A stretch of DNA of 64,000 nucleotides from assembly GCA_028583605.1 (NCBI GenBank), contig CM053327.1:16665629-16729628 (forward strand). The letters are read 5' to 3'. This DNA comes from Dastarcus helophoroides. Its lineage: Eukaryota > Arthropoda > Insecta > Coleoptera > Bothrideridae. A program made the position numbers and the translations under genes. Position 1 is the first letter of the stretch. Each line of letters begins with the position of its first letter. The notes beneath the pieces are model-generated. The model was not told the DNA's origin, did not search any database, and saw nothing but the letters and a program-made list of their open reading frames with translations. Of this stretch, positions 12,025 through 25,300 are shown one piece after another.

Positions 12025-14877
12025 CAGGCCTGTAACCAGGATATTTTTTCGGGGCTTGGGGGTGAGATCCTTCTGCTAAAACTACCTAGTCTTTGTTTGC
12101 GTTTAGGTTAGAGCTAAGAAGCTATATCACTCTAATATTACTTTACTAATAATATTATTATTGCATACAAGTATACTAAAATATAACAAAATATACTAAA
12201 AACATTTCTAGAGTCTAACTCTTTTAACATTCTGACAAAGAAATTTAACAACGACGTTGCCTGTTTATCTTAATTTAATTTCTAAATAAAAACAGATGTG
12301 TGGGTAAGATATTCCTTTTCTAAAATTTTTCTTTGAATTGTCTTCTATAATCTGCACTTGTGTATGAAAAATGCCTCTGGAAAATGCTCTATTTAAAGAC
12401 GTAGTTTGAAGTTAGCTGGAGAACATTTTTTTTTTAATTTTTTTTCAAATTTCGATTAAATTCACAATTTTAACTTTTATCTCAAATTTAAAATTTGCAC
12501 CTGAACATTTAAAATTTGGATATTCTTTCTAAATTCTAGATTAGATGTTTTTTCTTTTAAGTTTAAGTTTCCTCTTAGCGTCAAACTCTTTTTGTAGCTG
12601 GTAGCAACTTTAATTCCTACGTTATTTACTTTGGGCAATTTTGGGAATTATTGTTGCATTTGATTCTTCCGAATTTCGAGAAAGAGTTTTTGCTATAAAG
12701 TTATTTATCGTTTTTTTTAAGTTTTGGAAATTTTCAATTTGAATTAGATTTTTTGTTAAATGCGATGTATGTTAATAGTTTTACTTTTTTTCTCAAAATT
12801 TAAAGTTTAAAATCTTGGTATTTATTTCAAACCCACAATTTTTTTTTACTTCAATTCTTTCTAGATACCTGGAAATTTCGCCAAAATTTTTGTGAAAAAT
12901 GTCAGATATCGAAATTCTGAACTTAATCTTGAGTTTTTTAAATTAGGAATTTTAATTCGAAATGTCTAGAAAAGTCTACATTTAGAGTGGACAAACTCGT
13001 TCTAGAAAAAGTTTAATTACGACCGTGTTTATACTTAAAAATAACCAGAATTCATTAATAAATATTTCTGAAAATATTAACTTTTTTAGAAATTTCGAAT
13101 TTCCGAACAAAAAGTAGGATATGTTAATTCTTAACAAATTTACCTGTTCGAACTCGAAATTTTTAGTTTTTTAAATTCAAAATTTTAGAAATAAGTTGAC
13201 ATTTAGAATTACTCTCTAAATCCGAAGAAAAAAGAAGCTATAATTATTGAAAAAAAGGATTAAAGTTAAAATTTTCCAAAAGATAAAATCTATTAACAAA
13301 AACTAATAACACTCAACATTTTGTCTTAAAACAAAATTGAAAAAATAAACTTTGATATTTCCTGAAACTTTTAGTGTTTTCTCAAAATGTCCAGGGAATC
13401 TTTTTAAATTAAATGTCTAGAAATAAAGTCAAAATATTTTGAAGAATTCTGAATTTTCAACCAGTGCTAATGTAAAAATTTTGAAAAATAAACCAAAGTC
13501 ATTAAGCTTTTTTTTTTTAATTTCGACTTTAATCTTGACATTTTTAAACTCGTAAAAAGTTGTAAAAATTGTATAAATTTTCTAAAAATATGAATTTAAA
13601 GTTAAAATTTCGTGATTAAAAGTAAAAAATTTCTTAATTAAAGTTGAAATTTGATAACTAAGATAGAAATTTCAATATTTTTTTGGAAGTTTTCACTTGG
13701 AAATCGAATTTTTGGAGAAAAAAGTTAAATAATCGAAATATAAACAAATCAACTTAATAACAAATAATTTCGAAATTTTTTAGTATGAAATTAAAACTTT
13801 TTGAAATAATTAAATCGAACTATCGAACTAAGCTGATGGGTTAAAGTTATTAAAAAAATCCTAAATTTTCCAACTTAAAATTGCTTAGGTTTTGTGTAAA
13901 ACTCGAAATTTATAAAAGAATCGTCATTTTAGACATTTTTTTAAAGTTACATCGCCATGTTAGAAAAATTATAGAAGAAGTTCATACAAATAACTTATTC
14001 AAAAATGTCTTCTCAAAATAAGAGATTTTGATTTTTTAGTAAAAGGCCTAATATTCAAAATTTTATTCAAATACCGAATTTAAAATTTAAATTTTCAAAT
14101 TCCAAAACTGTAAAACTATTACCACAAAATCCTAGTTTTTCTCAAAATTTGGTATTAAATCTCGAAAAATTGCTTGTATAAATTTCCAGTTCTCGAAATT
14201 TGAATTTTTTTTTAAATGGGGAGTTTAAGCTTCAAAAACTTGCAAAATTCAACATTATTTTAATAAAATTTAAAACATAAGATTGAAATTTCAAATAAAA
14301 TATAAGAAATTTCAAGAAAAGTTAAAATTTTTCTAGAAACGAAATCTCAGATTTAAAAGTCAATATTTTGGAAAACATTCGAATGAGTTTAGGGCAAAAG
14401 TTTTAAGATTTAGGGTGAAAATTCGAGAATGACTTTGAAATTTTAAGAACTTCTTCATTTGAAAAAGTTATACTCCTTCTGAATATCCTGAGTATAACCT
14501 AAAATCTATTTTTTTTTAACTTCAACTGAGATTTCAAAATGTTTTTGTGTAATTGTGAGTTGTTTTGGGCTGTTAATGCCTTTTTTTAGAGTATTTTACC
14601 TTTTTGGTGCTTTCTTTAGCTTTTCGTTATTGCTTAATTTAACATTTTGTTCACCTTTTTAGCTTGCTTGATTGTGCTTAAAATCCGGTCTCTAATAATA
14701 ATAATAAATGTCGCCAAATTAAAAAAAAACATCCTTGCATTTCAGTACAAAAACAAAATGATTCATTAAAAATGGTTTTTAAAAAGGTCGCATACCTGGA
14801 AAGTTCTATTTTATCTAGTGTGAAGCCAAAAAATTTCGGGGCTGCAGCTCCCTAGCCCCCCCTAGGTTACGGGCCTG
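12025..14877. mobile_element. Large non-autonomous hAT-like element filled with AT-rich sequence
   Basis: The ends are inverted repeats (CAGGCCTGTAACC… and, reversed, CAGGCCCGTAACCTAGG). They are flanked by a perfect 8-bp target duplication GTGCTTAA at 12017-12024 and 14878-14885. The 2853-bp interior has no credible coding frame; it is mostly the GAAATTT-type filler. The 8-bp duplication and CAG… ends indicate mobilisation by a hAT transposase from elsewhere. Confidence 0.85.
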
Positions 14878-14939
14878 GTGCTTAATGTCGAAAGATTAAA
14901 AATATATATAGCTACCATATTTAAATAAAGTGTGCTTAT

Positions 14940-15900
14940 CAGTGGCGTGCTGTCCATGGATACTGTCGATGCGGCACAACTCCAAAAATTTTAAAACATC
15001 AAGAGAATCTGTATTTGCGTATTTATATTTGAATTTGTAAATTTATTTTGCTTGGTTATGTGTAATATGATACTACGGTAATATACAATTCTCTGAATAT
15101 TTAGGAAATGTGTATAAAAACTTCTTGGCGTAGCGGCAAAAGCTACCTGGAGCAATGGATTTATCGCCGAGATTAAAATTAAGTAAATTTGTTAAATTAT
15201 TGAAAATCTGTTGAATATAGGTTTTACTTGTGTTATTTTATGAAAAAGAGGCTATTGATTTTAGAGTTTAAAATCGACATCAATATCACAAAATAAATAA
15301 TAACCAGAAAGCTAACTCTCATCACGTGACCGTTTGAATCCCGTGACCTTCAAGCCCATCTATGTTGAAAAATCTATGTTAAAAGTGCCAAGTGCAGTAA
15401 AAATGGCAAGGTCCGAGATTTTAAAGCAATCAAGTCCGGTTATATACCCAACTCTTGCGCCCTTTTCTTTAGAATTGAAGCATCATATCGTTCTACCAAT
15501 GTTAGTGTAGGAATTGATTCTTGAAATAAATTCCTAGAATTACTCAAATATTATCAAAAAACAATAATTGAAATAATAAGCGGTACGCCTATGTAAAAAA
15601 GCTGTTTATAACAATTTGAGGTTACAGGTTGTCAGCCATCGTCCACAAAGAGATAAGGCGAGAGTTAAGCTTCTGGTTGTTACTTATTTTGTGCCAATAT
15701 TAAACAAAAACATAGATTTGTGAAATATTGAATCGAGAAAAAATTAATGTTAAATCTGAAAAATAACGAGAATCTAATATTGTGCGCTTATGCATGGATG
15801 GATGTTATTAAACAGAACTAAGAATAAAATTAAATTTTAAAAAATCTAGGGGCCGTTTTTTTACAATATCCCCAAGTCAAACAGTCACCACTTGCCACTG
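14940..15900. mobile_element. hAT-like element (961 bp) carrying a nested MITE
   Basis: The ends read CAGTGGCGTGC on the left and CAGTGGCAAGTGG on the right (inverted). The 8-bp flanks GTGCTTAT (14932-14939) and GTGATTAT (15901-15908) differ at one position. A related left end (CAGTGGCATGTTATCCATGG) occurs at about 49425. The central part is occupied by another MITE at 15287-15693. Confidence 0.7.
15287..15693 (+). mobile_element. MITE with 30-bp inverted ends, copy 1 (nested)
   Basis: The ends are CACAAAATAAATAATAACC…AACTCTC and the inverse of GGCACAAAATAAGTAACAACC…AACTCTC. A second copy lies in opposite orientation at 47773-48165, sharing the whole interior, for example CAATAATTGAAATAATAAGC and AAAAAGCTGTTTATAACAA. 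It sits inside the hAT-like element 14940-15900, so it inserted later. CAATAT occurs on both flanks and may be the target duplication. Confidence 0.75.
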
Positions 15901-15947
15901 GTGATTATCTAGATCGAATACAGTTCTTTAAACATTTTGCAAATATC

Positions 15948-16232
15948 TACAACTTGGACCATAAGTAATGGTACACAGAGCAATTGTGAATTTTTTGTAT
16001 AAAAATAAGGTGATTTAACCGCATTTACCTTATTACCAAAGGTTGATATTAACCGAGATACAGAGTATGCAAAATTGAAAAAAAATTGATCTTTTCGCAT
16101 AACTATTCATGAAATTTCAATATAACATAGATAAGCAATTTTGCTCAGGGAGTTTTTAAATACAGCTAAATCGCATTATTTTTATACGAGAAATCCACTC
16201 TTGTTCTGTGTTCCATTACTTATGATCCACCT
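15948..16232. mobile_element. Small MITE with roughly 60-bp inverted ends
   Basis: The left end GGACCATAAGTAATGGTACA is mirrored on the right by GGATCATAAGTAATGGAACA (reversed), and the similarity continues inward through TGTATAAAAATAA / CGTATAAAAATAA. Outer boundaries are uncertain by several bases. There is no coding content. Confidence 0.65.
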
Positions 16233-16877
16233 ACATATTCAATTTAAAATAAAATAAATTAAATTAAGCATCTATTTTTATAGTAACGAAGAAAAATTGC
16301 AAATTTCAAGCTATTAAGGAAATTAACCTCAGGTCAATATTTTTCAACCTAGAAGTAAATGCTTTTGCCCTTTTTTGAACACTGCTTTCCAATTCTTGCG
16401 CATTTTAACTAAAGCAATAAATAAAAGTGTGTAACTTTCCTTTTATGGCTTGGAACAAACGGGGCATATTGCTAAATACAAGATATTAGTTAACTTCGGC
16501 ATGTAATACTTTGAGGTACTATTTAATGAACCAAAGGTGTAACATTTTTTACAGCGCATATGCAATTTGTGTAGGATGTTTTATCTATTTGTACTATATA
16601 AGTAAATTAAGAATTAAAACTTTATTTCATAATTATGTATACAGAGGATGAAAAGGTGATAATGGTTGTGGGCGTTTACAGCTACTTCATAAACAGTCAG
16701 GTTAATTTCATTTCAAAAGAGATTTGGGGTTGTAATTTTATTTTCTCTAAGGTCAGTTGTAATTTAGTAACGAATCATTTCTAATATTTATTTAGGTTTT
16801 GTTTATCTTTACAAAAGGACGTTAATTGTCTTAGGTTACAAAAGGACGCTAACTGTCTCTCTAAAAACAGTGATTAA

Positions 16878-17428
16878 CGCATTAATGCCCACCACTCTTA
16901 CACAAGACAAAAATAGTTACTGATGGTTTAATTTAGTTGATTATAATGTATTATTGTGCCTTCCGCATTAGTTACACTTTTTTTCTTCCTTAAGTATAAA
17001 AAAAATTGGTATACTCAAATGAGTAGACCGGGCTCACATAAATACAAATCAGCGAAAGACCTAATGAATTTACTTGTTTAGAAAATGAAATAAAAACATT
17101 TTCCCTTATCTAATAAGAGATTCTTGAACTTATACCTTTTCTTCACATATTTGACGAAAATAAATGTCTGGTAATCGAAAATGAATTACGGTTTTGAATA
17201 ATACTCGTAGTATGCTAGGTAGGTATGCTATTTCCTATCAAAATCTCTTGCATGTTACATTTTGTGCTGTTATATTCTTAACGTATAATGGAAAATTTGA
17301 AAATTGGATTATAAGGATTTCAAGAAAAAAGTATAGGGATTAAAATTGTCATTAACCTTTTTACTTTTAACTCCCCCGAAGGACAATAATTCAAGTGTAC
17401 TCAATTGAGTACAGTTGGCGTGAATGGG
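16878..17428. mobile_element. piggyBac-like MITE
   Basis: TTAA flanks both sides (16874-16877 and 17429-17432). Inverted ends read CGCATTAATGCCCACC and CCCATTCACGCCAACTG. A CCC-type end next to TTAA is the hallmark of piggyBac elements. A partial copy of the right-end sequence (ACTCAAATGAGTAGACC) also occurs inside near 17015. Confidence 0.65.
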
Positions 17429-17432
17429 TTAA

Positions 17433-18159
17433 CGCCAAAATTGACTGATTTGTTAGCTTACCTGTCAAATTTTAATATCATCCCCAAAAGTTTACAACAT
17501 TTACTCATTCGAGAGTAAGGCAATTTCCGAATTTCCCAGGACAGCAACTTCCAGTCACCTGGTCACCGCGGGTGCCTTAGTCCTACTTGATCCTTTAACT
17601 ATAAATGGTAATTAAAGGTAGTTGATAAAGAGGGAGGCAATTAGTTCTATTAATTATTCACTAAATCCCAATGAACTTGAAACCTTCTAAAACATTAAAC
17701 ATTCCCCAAGCGAGTAACTACAATTAAATCAATAATTAATGAAATTAAACAGCCGGAAAGTTTAATATTGAAATTTCGGTATTTTATTTAGGAAAGACTC
17801 AGTAGTTGACTATTACAAATCTCTTAAACCTCATTTCTAGATAATTTAAAATTGATTGGTAATGATTTATCCATCCGCTGGAAATCCTAAAATTCATTTA
17901 AAATCAATACACATTTACCCTGCAAATACAGAACATTTTAAAACATTTACAAGCACTTTAGCCGAATGTTGTTCCCGAAACGCTAATATTCTGAACATGA
18001 GCATTTTTATATACTCAATATTAAAAAACAAGTAATATAGTGGCATAGAAATTCTATCCACTTATCGTTTTCCGTATAGTTGTCTCATTAGTGGGAAAAT
18101 CTGCTTGTATTCTATTCAACGTTTAATAATAACTTTTACAGATGCAAAACACTCGGATT
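17433..18159. other. Non-coding intron DNA
   Basis: AT-rich sequence. A slightly GC-richer patch at 17540-17600 after a possible acceptor has no matching donor. No gene, RNA or element is recognised. Confidence 0.45.
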
Positions 18160-19920
18160 TTAGAAGTTTTAATTACGTTTCAACTGAGGTGATGCGTTGT
18201 TATTCAGAAAGATATCGCCCCAATGGGTATATTGATTTAGCAGTTCCCACCATGATACGGCTGGATTCTGGATTCTAAAGTTTAGGCCGTCACTTAGGTC
18301 ATCCTTTCCGGGTCCATGTGCTATCCCCGTGATTGAGGTGTCCTTGGTCATTTATTTAACCACTCAACCTTGTTGAGAATCTGAAGAACGTCCTTTGGAT
18401 GTGCTTCTCTCAAACTGGCCACACTAGGCCAGAAGTCCCCCAGCGTGGATCCTCTGATTGATGCTAGTGCCGGGCAGTGACACATTACGTGCTCGATACT
18501 CTCATCTACAACTCGTGTCGTTTATAATTCCCATTCTCTGGATATGTTTGTTTAATCGACAGTGACCTGTCCAAATTCCTACAAGTTTCCTGAGGTTTTT
18601 TTCTTAAAAGTTGCAGGCATCGTTTTGTCCTTTCCCTGCACTGCATTCTAATGAATGCGTGAGTTTGTCGGCATGTTGTTATTGATGCCCATTTGGCTTT
18701 GTGTTTGCGATGAATTCCTTCGTTAAGTAGAGATCTTACGGCTGATCTAGCTAGGGGAAGGGTTGGTTTTAGTCCAACAAATTGTCCCTCCGAACCCTTC
18801 ATATTCTGTTTGTCAGCGCGTTCGTTTCCCTCTTTCCCAGAATGTCCTTTGATCCATATTAGATCAATTGCATTTTCCTGTGATAAACGTTCTAAAGCTA
18901 GGTGCAGTTCTATACCAGCACTGAGTTTGTTTTCACATTCCTCAGAGCCTTAAGGGCTGCCTGGCTGTCCCGTCTTTATTTGGATATGTTTTCCTGTAAT
19001 GTTCAGTTGCGTCATTTGTTCGGCGCTATATAAAATTCCCAACATCTCCGCTTGCAAGATTTATACTTACATTTAGGTTCAGGTCTTCCGATAAGATTCC
19101 TGTTCCAGTGCCTGTATTTGTTTTCGATCCATCCGTGTATATACTTGCGTCTGGTATCCTTGCCTGTAGTTCATCCATTTTTATACGGCAACATTTTGTG
19201 AAGTTATATTTCACTGGTAGATGGTCCATCGGCGCACACAGAATTGGCGTCTTTTGGAACGTCCCCTCCATTATGCGCCGATGACCCACCATTTAACCTG
19301 CCGTATTCCACATTTCTCCTGCTCACAAACGGAGAGCAGAAGATTGTACAAGAAATATATCGAGAGGTGGCAGACACAAGATGGCCTCCATTGCTGCTGC
19401 TGAAGTGGATTTCATTGCTCCTATCACTGCAAGACACGCTAATCTGTGGATGTGATTTAGCTTTTGTTTTATAGTGGTGCACTTTATCTTAACTATAACT
19501 CCGTTGCTTACAATTGGTCCTATGACTGCCTGTATATAGCCAAAAGGCCATCTTAGGGGATAACCCCCAAGACCTCCCGATGGCCCCGCAGGCATTTTTA
19601 GAAGATCTTGTAGGCTTTGTTTAATTTATTTTCAATGTGGTACTTTCAGGTTCAGTTTTTGACAAACCAAGTTGGGTTCCCATGAGTTTAGGAAATTTTA
19701 GTCGTGCTAATTTCCTCTTATTCATGAAAAGAACCACTTCCGCCATTGCCGCTAGCCTTTGCTGTTAGGGAATGTTCTTTACACCATTTCTCGACTATAT
19801 TTAGGGCGTCTTGCATTAACTCGAAGTATACTCCTTCGTGTTTACCGGAAACCAGAATCCCATGACACAATTTTGTATCATGGGTTCTCACGTGATGCAT
19901 ATTGAAATCAAAGCCAATAT
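18160..19920 (-). pseudogene. Jockey-like LINE ORF2 fragment (RT end, RNase H, C-terminus)
   Basis: Read on the - strand, the end of reverse transcriptase is visible: ILVSGKHEGVYFELMQDAL near 19880, then HIHRLACLAVIGAM near 19460 and ILCLPPLDI. An RNase H start, IYTDGSKTNTGTGTG, follows near 19140. After further frames comes the C-terminus (SIEHVMCHCPALASI; EVEWLNK-like end with stop at 18348-18350). Frames shift repeatedly and the catalytic YADD of the RT is missing at the broken 5' end, where a short palindrome (CCCATGA…TCATGGG) sits. It is a dead, 5'-truncated copy. Confidence 0.8.
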
Positions 19921-20009
19921 ATGGTGACGATTTAATGTTAAGAGTAGTTTACAAACATAGCACTTTATGTGCTTAGAAAAATATTTATTTCCCAATATCT
20001 ATCTTTTTT

Positions 20010-20195
20010 TTTGGTGAAGCGGATTGGTCCTTGTTTATCTTCAAAAATTGATATGCAAATATTATCCCCTGAAACCAAGAAAGATTAAAAAACACAAAAA
20101 CACTTACTTTTCAGAGAGATACTGCTGGTAATATCTCTCGTAGAGCAAATGTCGTTGTTTTTTAATCTTTCTTGGTTTCAGGGACAGGATTTATA
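20010..20195. repeat. Dispersed repeat family B, copies arranged head to head
   Basis: A - strand half (CTGAAACCAAGAAAGATT… to the TCAGAGAGATAC block at about 20124) is followed by a + strand half (TAATATCTCTCGTAGAGCAA… TTTAATCTTTCTTGGTTTCAG). The hammerhead-like core seen in the other copies is lost at the junction. Inverted dimers of terminal repeats are typical of Penelope-like elements; the assignment is inference. Confidence 0.6.
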
Positions 20196-21825
20196 AGTAT
20201 CTTTCTTAATTCACATTATCACACAATATAAAAAATTAGTGTTATAAAGGATTATTTTTTCTATATCCCCTCAAGACTAAATGCTCTGTTTAAAAACTTG
20301 CTCGCAAGTAAAATAATTCCTACGATTTTTTATTTATGATTTTTTTGTGTTTAATTGTCAAATATCCTTCCGTCATGGATGGTGTATAAATGTTTGATTC
20401 AGAAATCCATTAGATTTGTCTAATTGAGAAGCTATTGTTGGCAGTAAATAAGGCGAGCTTTCATTGATTAATTTGCATGTTTCCAAATTAATCAGCAAGC
20501 CGAAAATCAATCATAGTTTCAAAGCACTAAAGCAATTTACGTAATGTTTCTCAGTTGTTTTGATTGAAATGTGAAACGGGATTAAACACCTTGGAAATAA
20601 AAGCTTTTTAACATCTCTAATCCCCATACATAGAAAATTGTAAACAATGTCATAATTTGGCTAAGAGTAAAATAGTTAAAGTATTTATGAGGATTTTGCC
20701 TTGCAGTTGATGTTCCAGTGTACATATACAGATTAGGTAGATTCAGAGATTGGAAGCGTTTAATGTTACCTATTTAATTAGATAGATTAACATTTAAATT
20801 TGATGTAAACCTTAACCCGCTTAATATAATCAGTCAAATTACTAGCGTAATTTCGTCCGACATGAGCATTTTAATAATCATAATGAAAATAGCTTTGATT
20901 AAAATTTATTTGACATATCAAAATTTTCTCATTAGTAAAAACCGTAGAAGACATTAAACCTTCTTCAATAAGTTCAAAACTTCGATGTCTAAACCATTTG
21001 ATATTTTTCTAATCCTTTATTTACTTACTTTTTGTGAAGATAATTGAACTTATTTTTAATATCGTAATATTAAAATCAAAATTCGTCACCCCTTTATGAT
21101 TCGTTAATATTATCTTATTGGTGGCTCCTCTGCTATTCGACCATTAAACGACGAACAACTTTGGTGCAATTTTTACATTATCGGTCACAATGTCCTGTCC
21201 GTAAACATGTCGCCATGAAACATGGATTCGTAGGCAAAGCACCAGATTCCTAATTTCGTGAATGTTCAATTTAAATAAGATACAGAATTTCCTGTTAGAT
21301 AACCTTTCAGGTAAAGTGTCATCTTCAATAATGACTATTTTTAAGTCGAAAAAGTCATTCTTAACAACGTGGGATATTTAAGTAGTGTTTCCCAACTGGT
21401 GTGTATGTCGGAGTTTCAGGTGTGTCGCCAAAATATTAAACTTAGAAACGCAGTAGACGTCATTCAAATATGCGGATTTTCTTTATATCAAAGTTTGTAA
21501 AACGCTCATGAATTCCTTTTTTTTTGATCGTCAAAAACTTGTCAAGTGCTCATGAGTCCTTTTTTTTTTGTTTTTAGTCACTAGACATATTTACTTTTGT
21601 GCCGATTTTTTCTACCAAATACGAAAGTGTCACTTACAAGAAAAGGCTGAGAAACACTTATATAGAGTAACAATTGCCCCCAAACGGCTCCGTAGTGAAT
21701 TAAAATTAACTCAGGAATGCCTGGACAATATTAGGATGTCGCCAGTTTTAATAGAAACGATTCACCATAAATAACGCATCAGTCCAATAGCTCTCTAAAG
21801 TGAAGTAAAAAATAATAAAATGAGT
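20196..21825. other. Non-coding intron DNA
   Basis: AT-rich with short palindromes (for example around 20458-20500: GATTAATTTGCATG… AATTAATC). No gene or bounded element recognised. Confidence 0.45.
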
Positions 21826-21990
21826 TTTTTTTTGGTGGATTAGACTGGTCCTTGGTTATTTTTAAAAATTTAAATGCAAATCTTGTTCTCTGAAACCAAG
21901 AAAAATTAAAAAACACAACAAAGGTTACTCTAGCGCGTTTCGGTAGCCTAGCTTTCATCTTCAGAGAGATGCTAACACCTAATTCTTAAA
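21826..21990 (-). repeat. Dispersed repeat family B, copy with hammerhead-like core
   Basis: On the - strand it contains CTCT|CTGAAGA, a short GC stem-loop (AGCTAGGCT), GAAAC, GCGC and then TAGAG, followed downstream by TTTTTAATTTTTCTTGGTTTCAG and the tail ACCAAGGACCAGTCTAATCC. The order CTGANGA – stem-loop – GAAA – pyrimidine – closing stem matches the layout of a type I hammerhead ribozyme (about 21922-21970). No self-cleavage can be shown from sequence. Confidence 0.6.
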
Positions 21991-22083
21991 TTAATTAAGA
22001 ATATTCACTTCGTGCATGATCGACCGTATCCGAACGCGCATACGCATCTAATCATACACGTCGCAGTGTCACAATTACTTATC

Positions 22084-22394
22084 TAGGGATGCAAGATAAT
22101 TTTAATATCGATAAAAATATCGATATAAATACTGACAGAAGGCAAATATCGAACATTTTTTATCGATAATCGATATTTTGGAAATTAACAAAAAAAAATT
22201 ATTAACAGGGCATATTATTTTTGGTGACCCAAAAAAAAAACTCCATATTTCTATCCATCATTGGCGACAATTGGACGAATGGTATCGGCTATCGGGCAAT
22301 GTCGATAATATCATATCGACGATGTTATAATATCGATATTTTTGCTTCGATATTATCGATAATATCGGTCAGCCAATATATCGTTGCATCCCTA
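22084..22394. mobile_element. hAT-type MITE with TAGGGATGCAA ends, copy 1
   Basis: It begins TAGGGATGCAAGATAA and ends in the inverse (TTGCATCCCTA). The 8-bp flanks TACTTATC and TGCTTATC differ at one base. The interior is rich in ATCGATA words (TATCGATAATATCG). A second copy is at 29152-29552. No transposase is encoded. Confidence 0.85.
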
Positions 22395-25300
22395 TGCTTA
22401 TCTATCACAGTGTTACCATACATACAGTAATTCTGACAAAAGTACGGTGTATGGTCCAAACACCTAATACCAAAAAATACGGCAATTTACGTTTTACTAT
22501 TAAATAACAATAAGTTTTTAAAGTAATTCACTAATATTAGTTTATGCACAGTTGCACATTTTTCAAGCAAATGAAAATTTTGTGTAGCGCTATTTCGTGA
22601 TTAGTAGAACCATTGTAGCTTAATTTTGCAGGTTTTTTTTTTCGATTTTAAACATTAATATTAATATTTTAATTACTTATTCATAATTAGAAGTTTCAAG
22701 AGACATATTTATTTTTTTCTTGTTGTTCATTTATCCTAATTTTGGTTTTTCATGAAGGCGTAGAACGGACATTAATTTATCTAAAAAAATTAGAAATTTC
22801 GATTTTAAACTGAATATTAAGGAAATTAAAGTGAAAATTTCAACTTTTTTTACGAAATCTCGAAGTTTCAACTTTTTTCACGAAATTTCGAGATTAAAGT
22901 AGAAATTTCCTATATTCTATGTTTAGGTTAGGCAGATGACAGTTGTATCCCACCATGCCCCTTACCAATTAATATTAACCTAACAGTTGACAGTAGGGTG
23001 CGTTCAGTAATTTCAATTTTTATTAACCAAAATTTCGAACCTTTTTCTTGAAATTTCAACAATAAAGCAGAATTTTCGAAAAAGAAAAGTCAAATTTTGA
23101 GGTCAAAGTCGACATTTCGATATTAGTCGTTAAATTTCAACTTCAAACTTGAAATTTCAGCTTTTTTTTAGATATTTCGACTTGAAACTCGAAATTTCTA
23201 TTCTTTTTTTCGGACATTTCGAGATTAAAGTCGAAATTTTTACTTTATCTCAGGATTTTGTTATTTTTTTTCAAATTAATGTCCTTTCTACGCCTTTTCT
23301 TTTTTTTTACTTCAAAAAAAGTAAATAAATTTTTTTAACTTTTGTAGTGTATGTCTTAATACATGTGTAACGTGTCCAGTTACTAAATAAAAACTAAGAG
23401 GTAATAAGATAATGTACGGTGATTTTTGGGAAAATACGGTAATTTTAACTGCATATGTACGGAATTTTATCTTTAAATATATGGCAACAATGATATCAAC
23501 CTTAACAATTTTTAACAGAGATGAGTGGCCCAAAGGCCCAGCGCAACCATTCATAAGGTTGTCTCCAGCCTTATGGATGGCTAAGCTTTCACATGCATTT
23601 AACATAGAATTCTTATTTACTACCTTTAAATAGTTTAATATTATTATCTATCCTACTATCCTATGATCTAATTCAAAAGCATGTCGAGCCACAATTGACT
23701 TCTCAGTTCTTCCGTACCTCAGATGACCCAAATGCTCCTCTCCAAGTGATATATCAACGATAAAATGAAAGCAAATCTCTGGCACGCGTACCAAAGATGA
23801 CACGCATAGTTATTTTAATCGTCATTTATTATTTATGAACTGTTATCGTCCAAGAATAGGAAACACTGCTGATTTCTAATGATATGAGATAGCTGAGGTG
23901 GCAAATATAAAATACCGACATTAAATGCAGTATAGTAATTGTCATGAAATAGGAATTACACAAGTTTCATACTGACTTTTAGCAGATAACGCAGCATTTG
24001 CAATAACTTTTGGTGGTTGGTGCTTACTACCAAGATAAAAACTTTTTATTTTAATACACTAAAACCACTCATTAAAAATGCAATATGATAAAGAGGATTA
24101 TTTTATATAGCAGATAACTTTTTGACGAATTAATCAAGAGAGTTCTCGAATTAAAAGTCACACAAAAATTTAGAAGGAGCTTTTATAGTTTCTGCGTATG
24201 AAATTTTATATCCATATTTCAACTTTTTTCACGGAATTTGCAGTTTAGAGTCAAACAGTTCTAACCTTATTTGGAGAAAAATTTCGAAAAGTCTTTATCT
24301 TAAGCTAGTTTGTCACAAATCAACAGGCTTTGTTTATCTTTGTAGGGAAATGAAAAAAACCTAAAGGGCGTTCAAGATAAAAATAAATGTTCTTTACTTA
24401 ATATTCTCACAACGAGATAAAGGAAAATGTATACAATTGAGTTTTATTATAAAAGAAACACCGACTCTAATATAATTTTAATTATACCTCACCTTGGCGT
24501 CAAGTTTTCATATCAACAAAAATGGTCCGGTGAGGAAGAGGTTGCAAACTCGCAAACGCTTTAAGAGGATCTAACTAGGTCATCTCGCTCTGAAAACGAA
24601 ATATAAAATCAAATTTACGTAAAATATAATACCGAGAGGTGCAACCTAAGGGAAACTCGAATCTATAGATCGAAACACTTTGCCAATATGAAAAACAGCG
24701 GAAATCGTTTCTGTAGGATCCACTGACATATAAAATGTAAAATCAGAACACTTTAAAAGAGATCATCATGCATGACGGAATCTGAAAAACCTACAATTTC
24801 TTATTAGGAGAAAATATGATGGTTTCCAACGCAGTAGATTTTAATCGTATGATCCTTATAATGGTAATAAAAGTCTTACCTTTCGCATGACGCAAACAAG
24901 AAAATGATGTACTGAAAAAATTCCTTTTTTTAATATGTAGTTATTGTTGCTGCTAGTACATGCTGTATATTTTGGAAAGTTTGGGACCTTTTTCTAAATA
25001 ATTTGCTATTTTTTTAAATCGTTATCTCTTGAACTCGCCAGGACTTCTTCTGTCAGTTGATCTGGGTACACACGCGTAATCACGCATCAAATAGCAATTT
25101 TTGATTAATTTTTGAGAATATTTCTATTTATTCGTAATTGATCAATAGAGGCGATCCTACCGGTGTTATATTGCGTGTCCAGCTCGCAGACAGTCAAATT
25201 TTAACTTTATAAAAATGTTAATCCATCCATGAAATGAATTTTCGCAAAATTTCTGTTTTTTTTTTTAACTGAACAGATCGCAAGGTCGATTATTTCAAAT

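Noticed and set aside
17540..17600. GC-richer patch after a possible acceptor, considered as another host exon
   Set aside because: No consensus donor at the right phase and the acceptor is weak.
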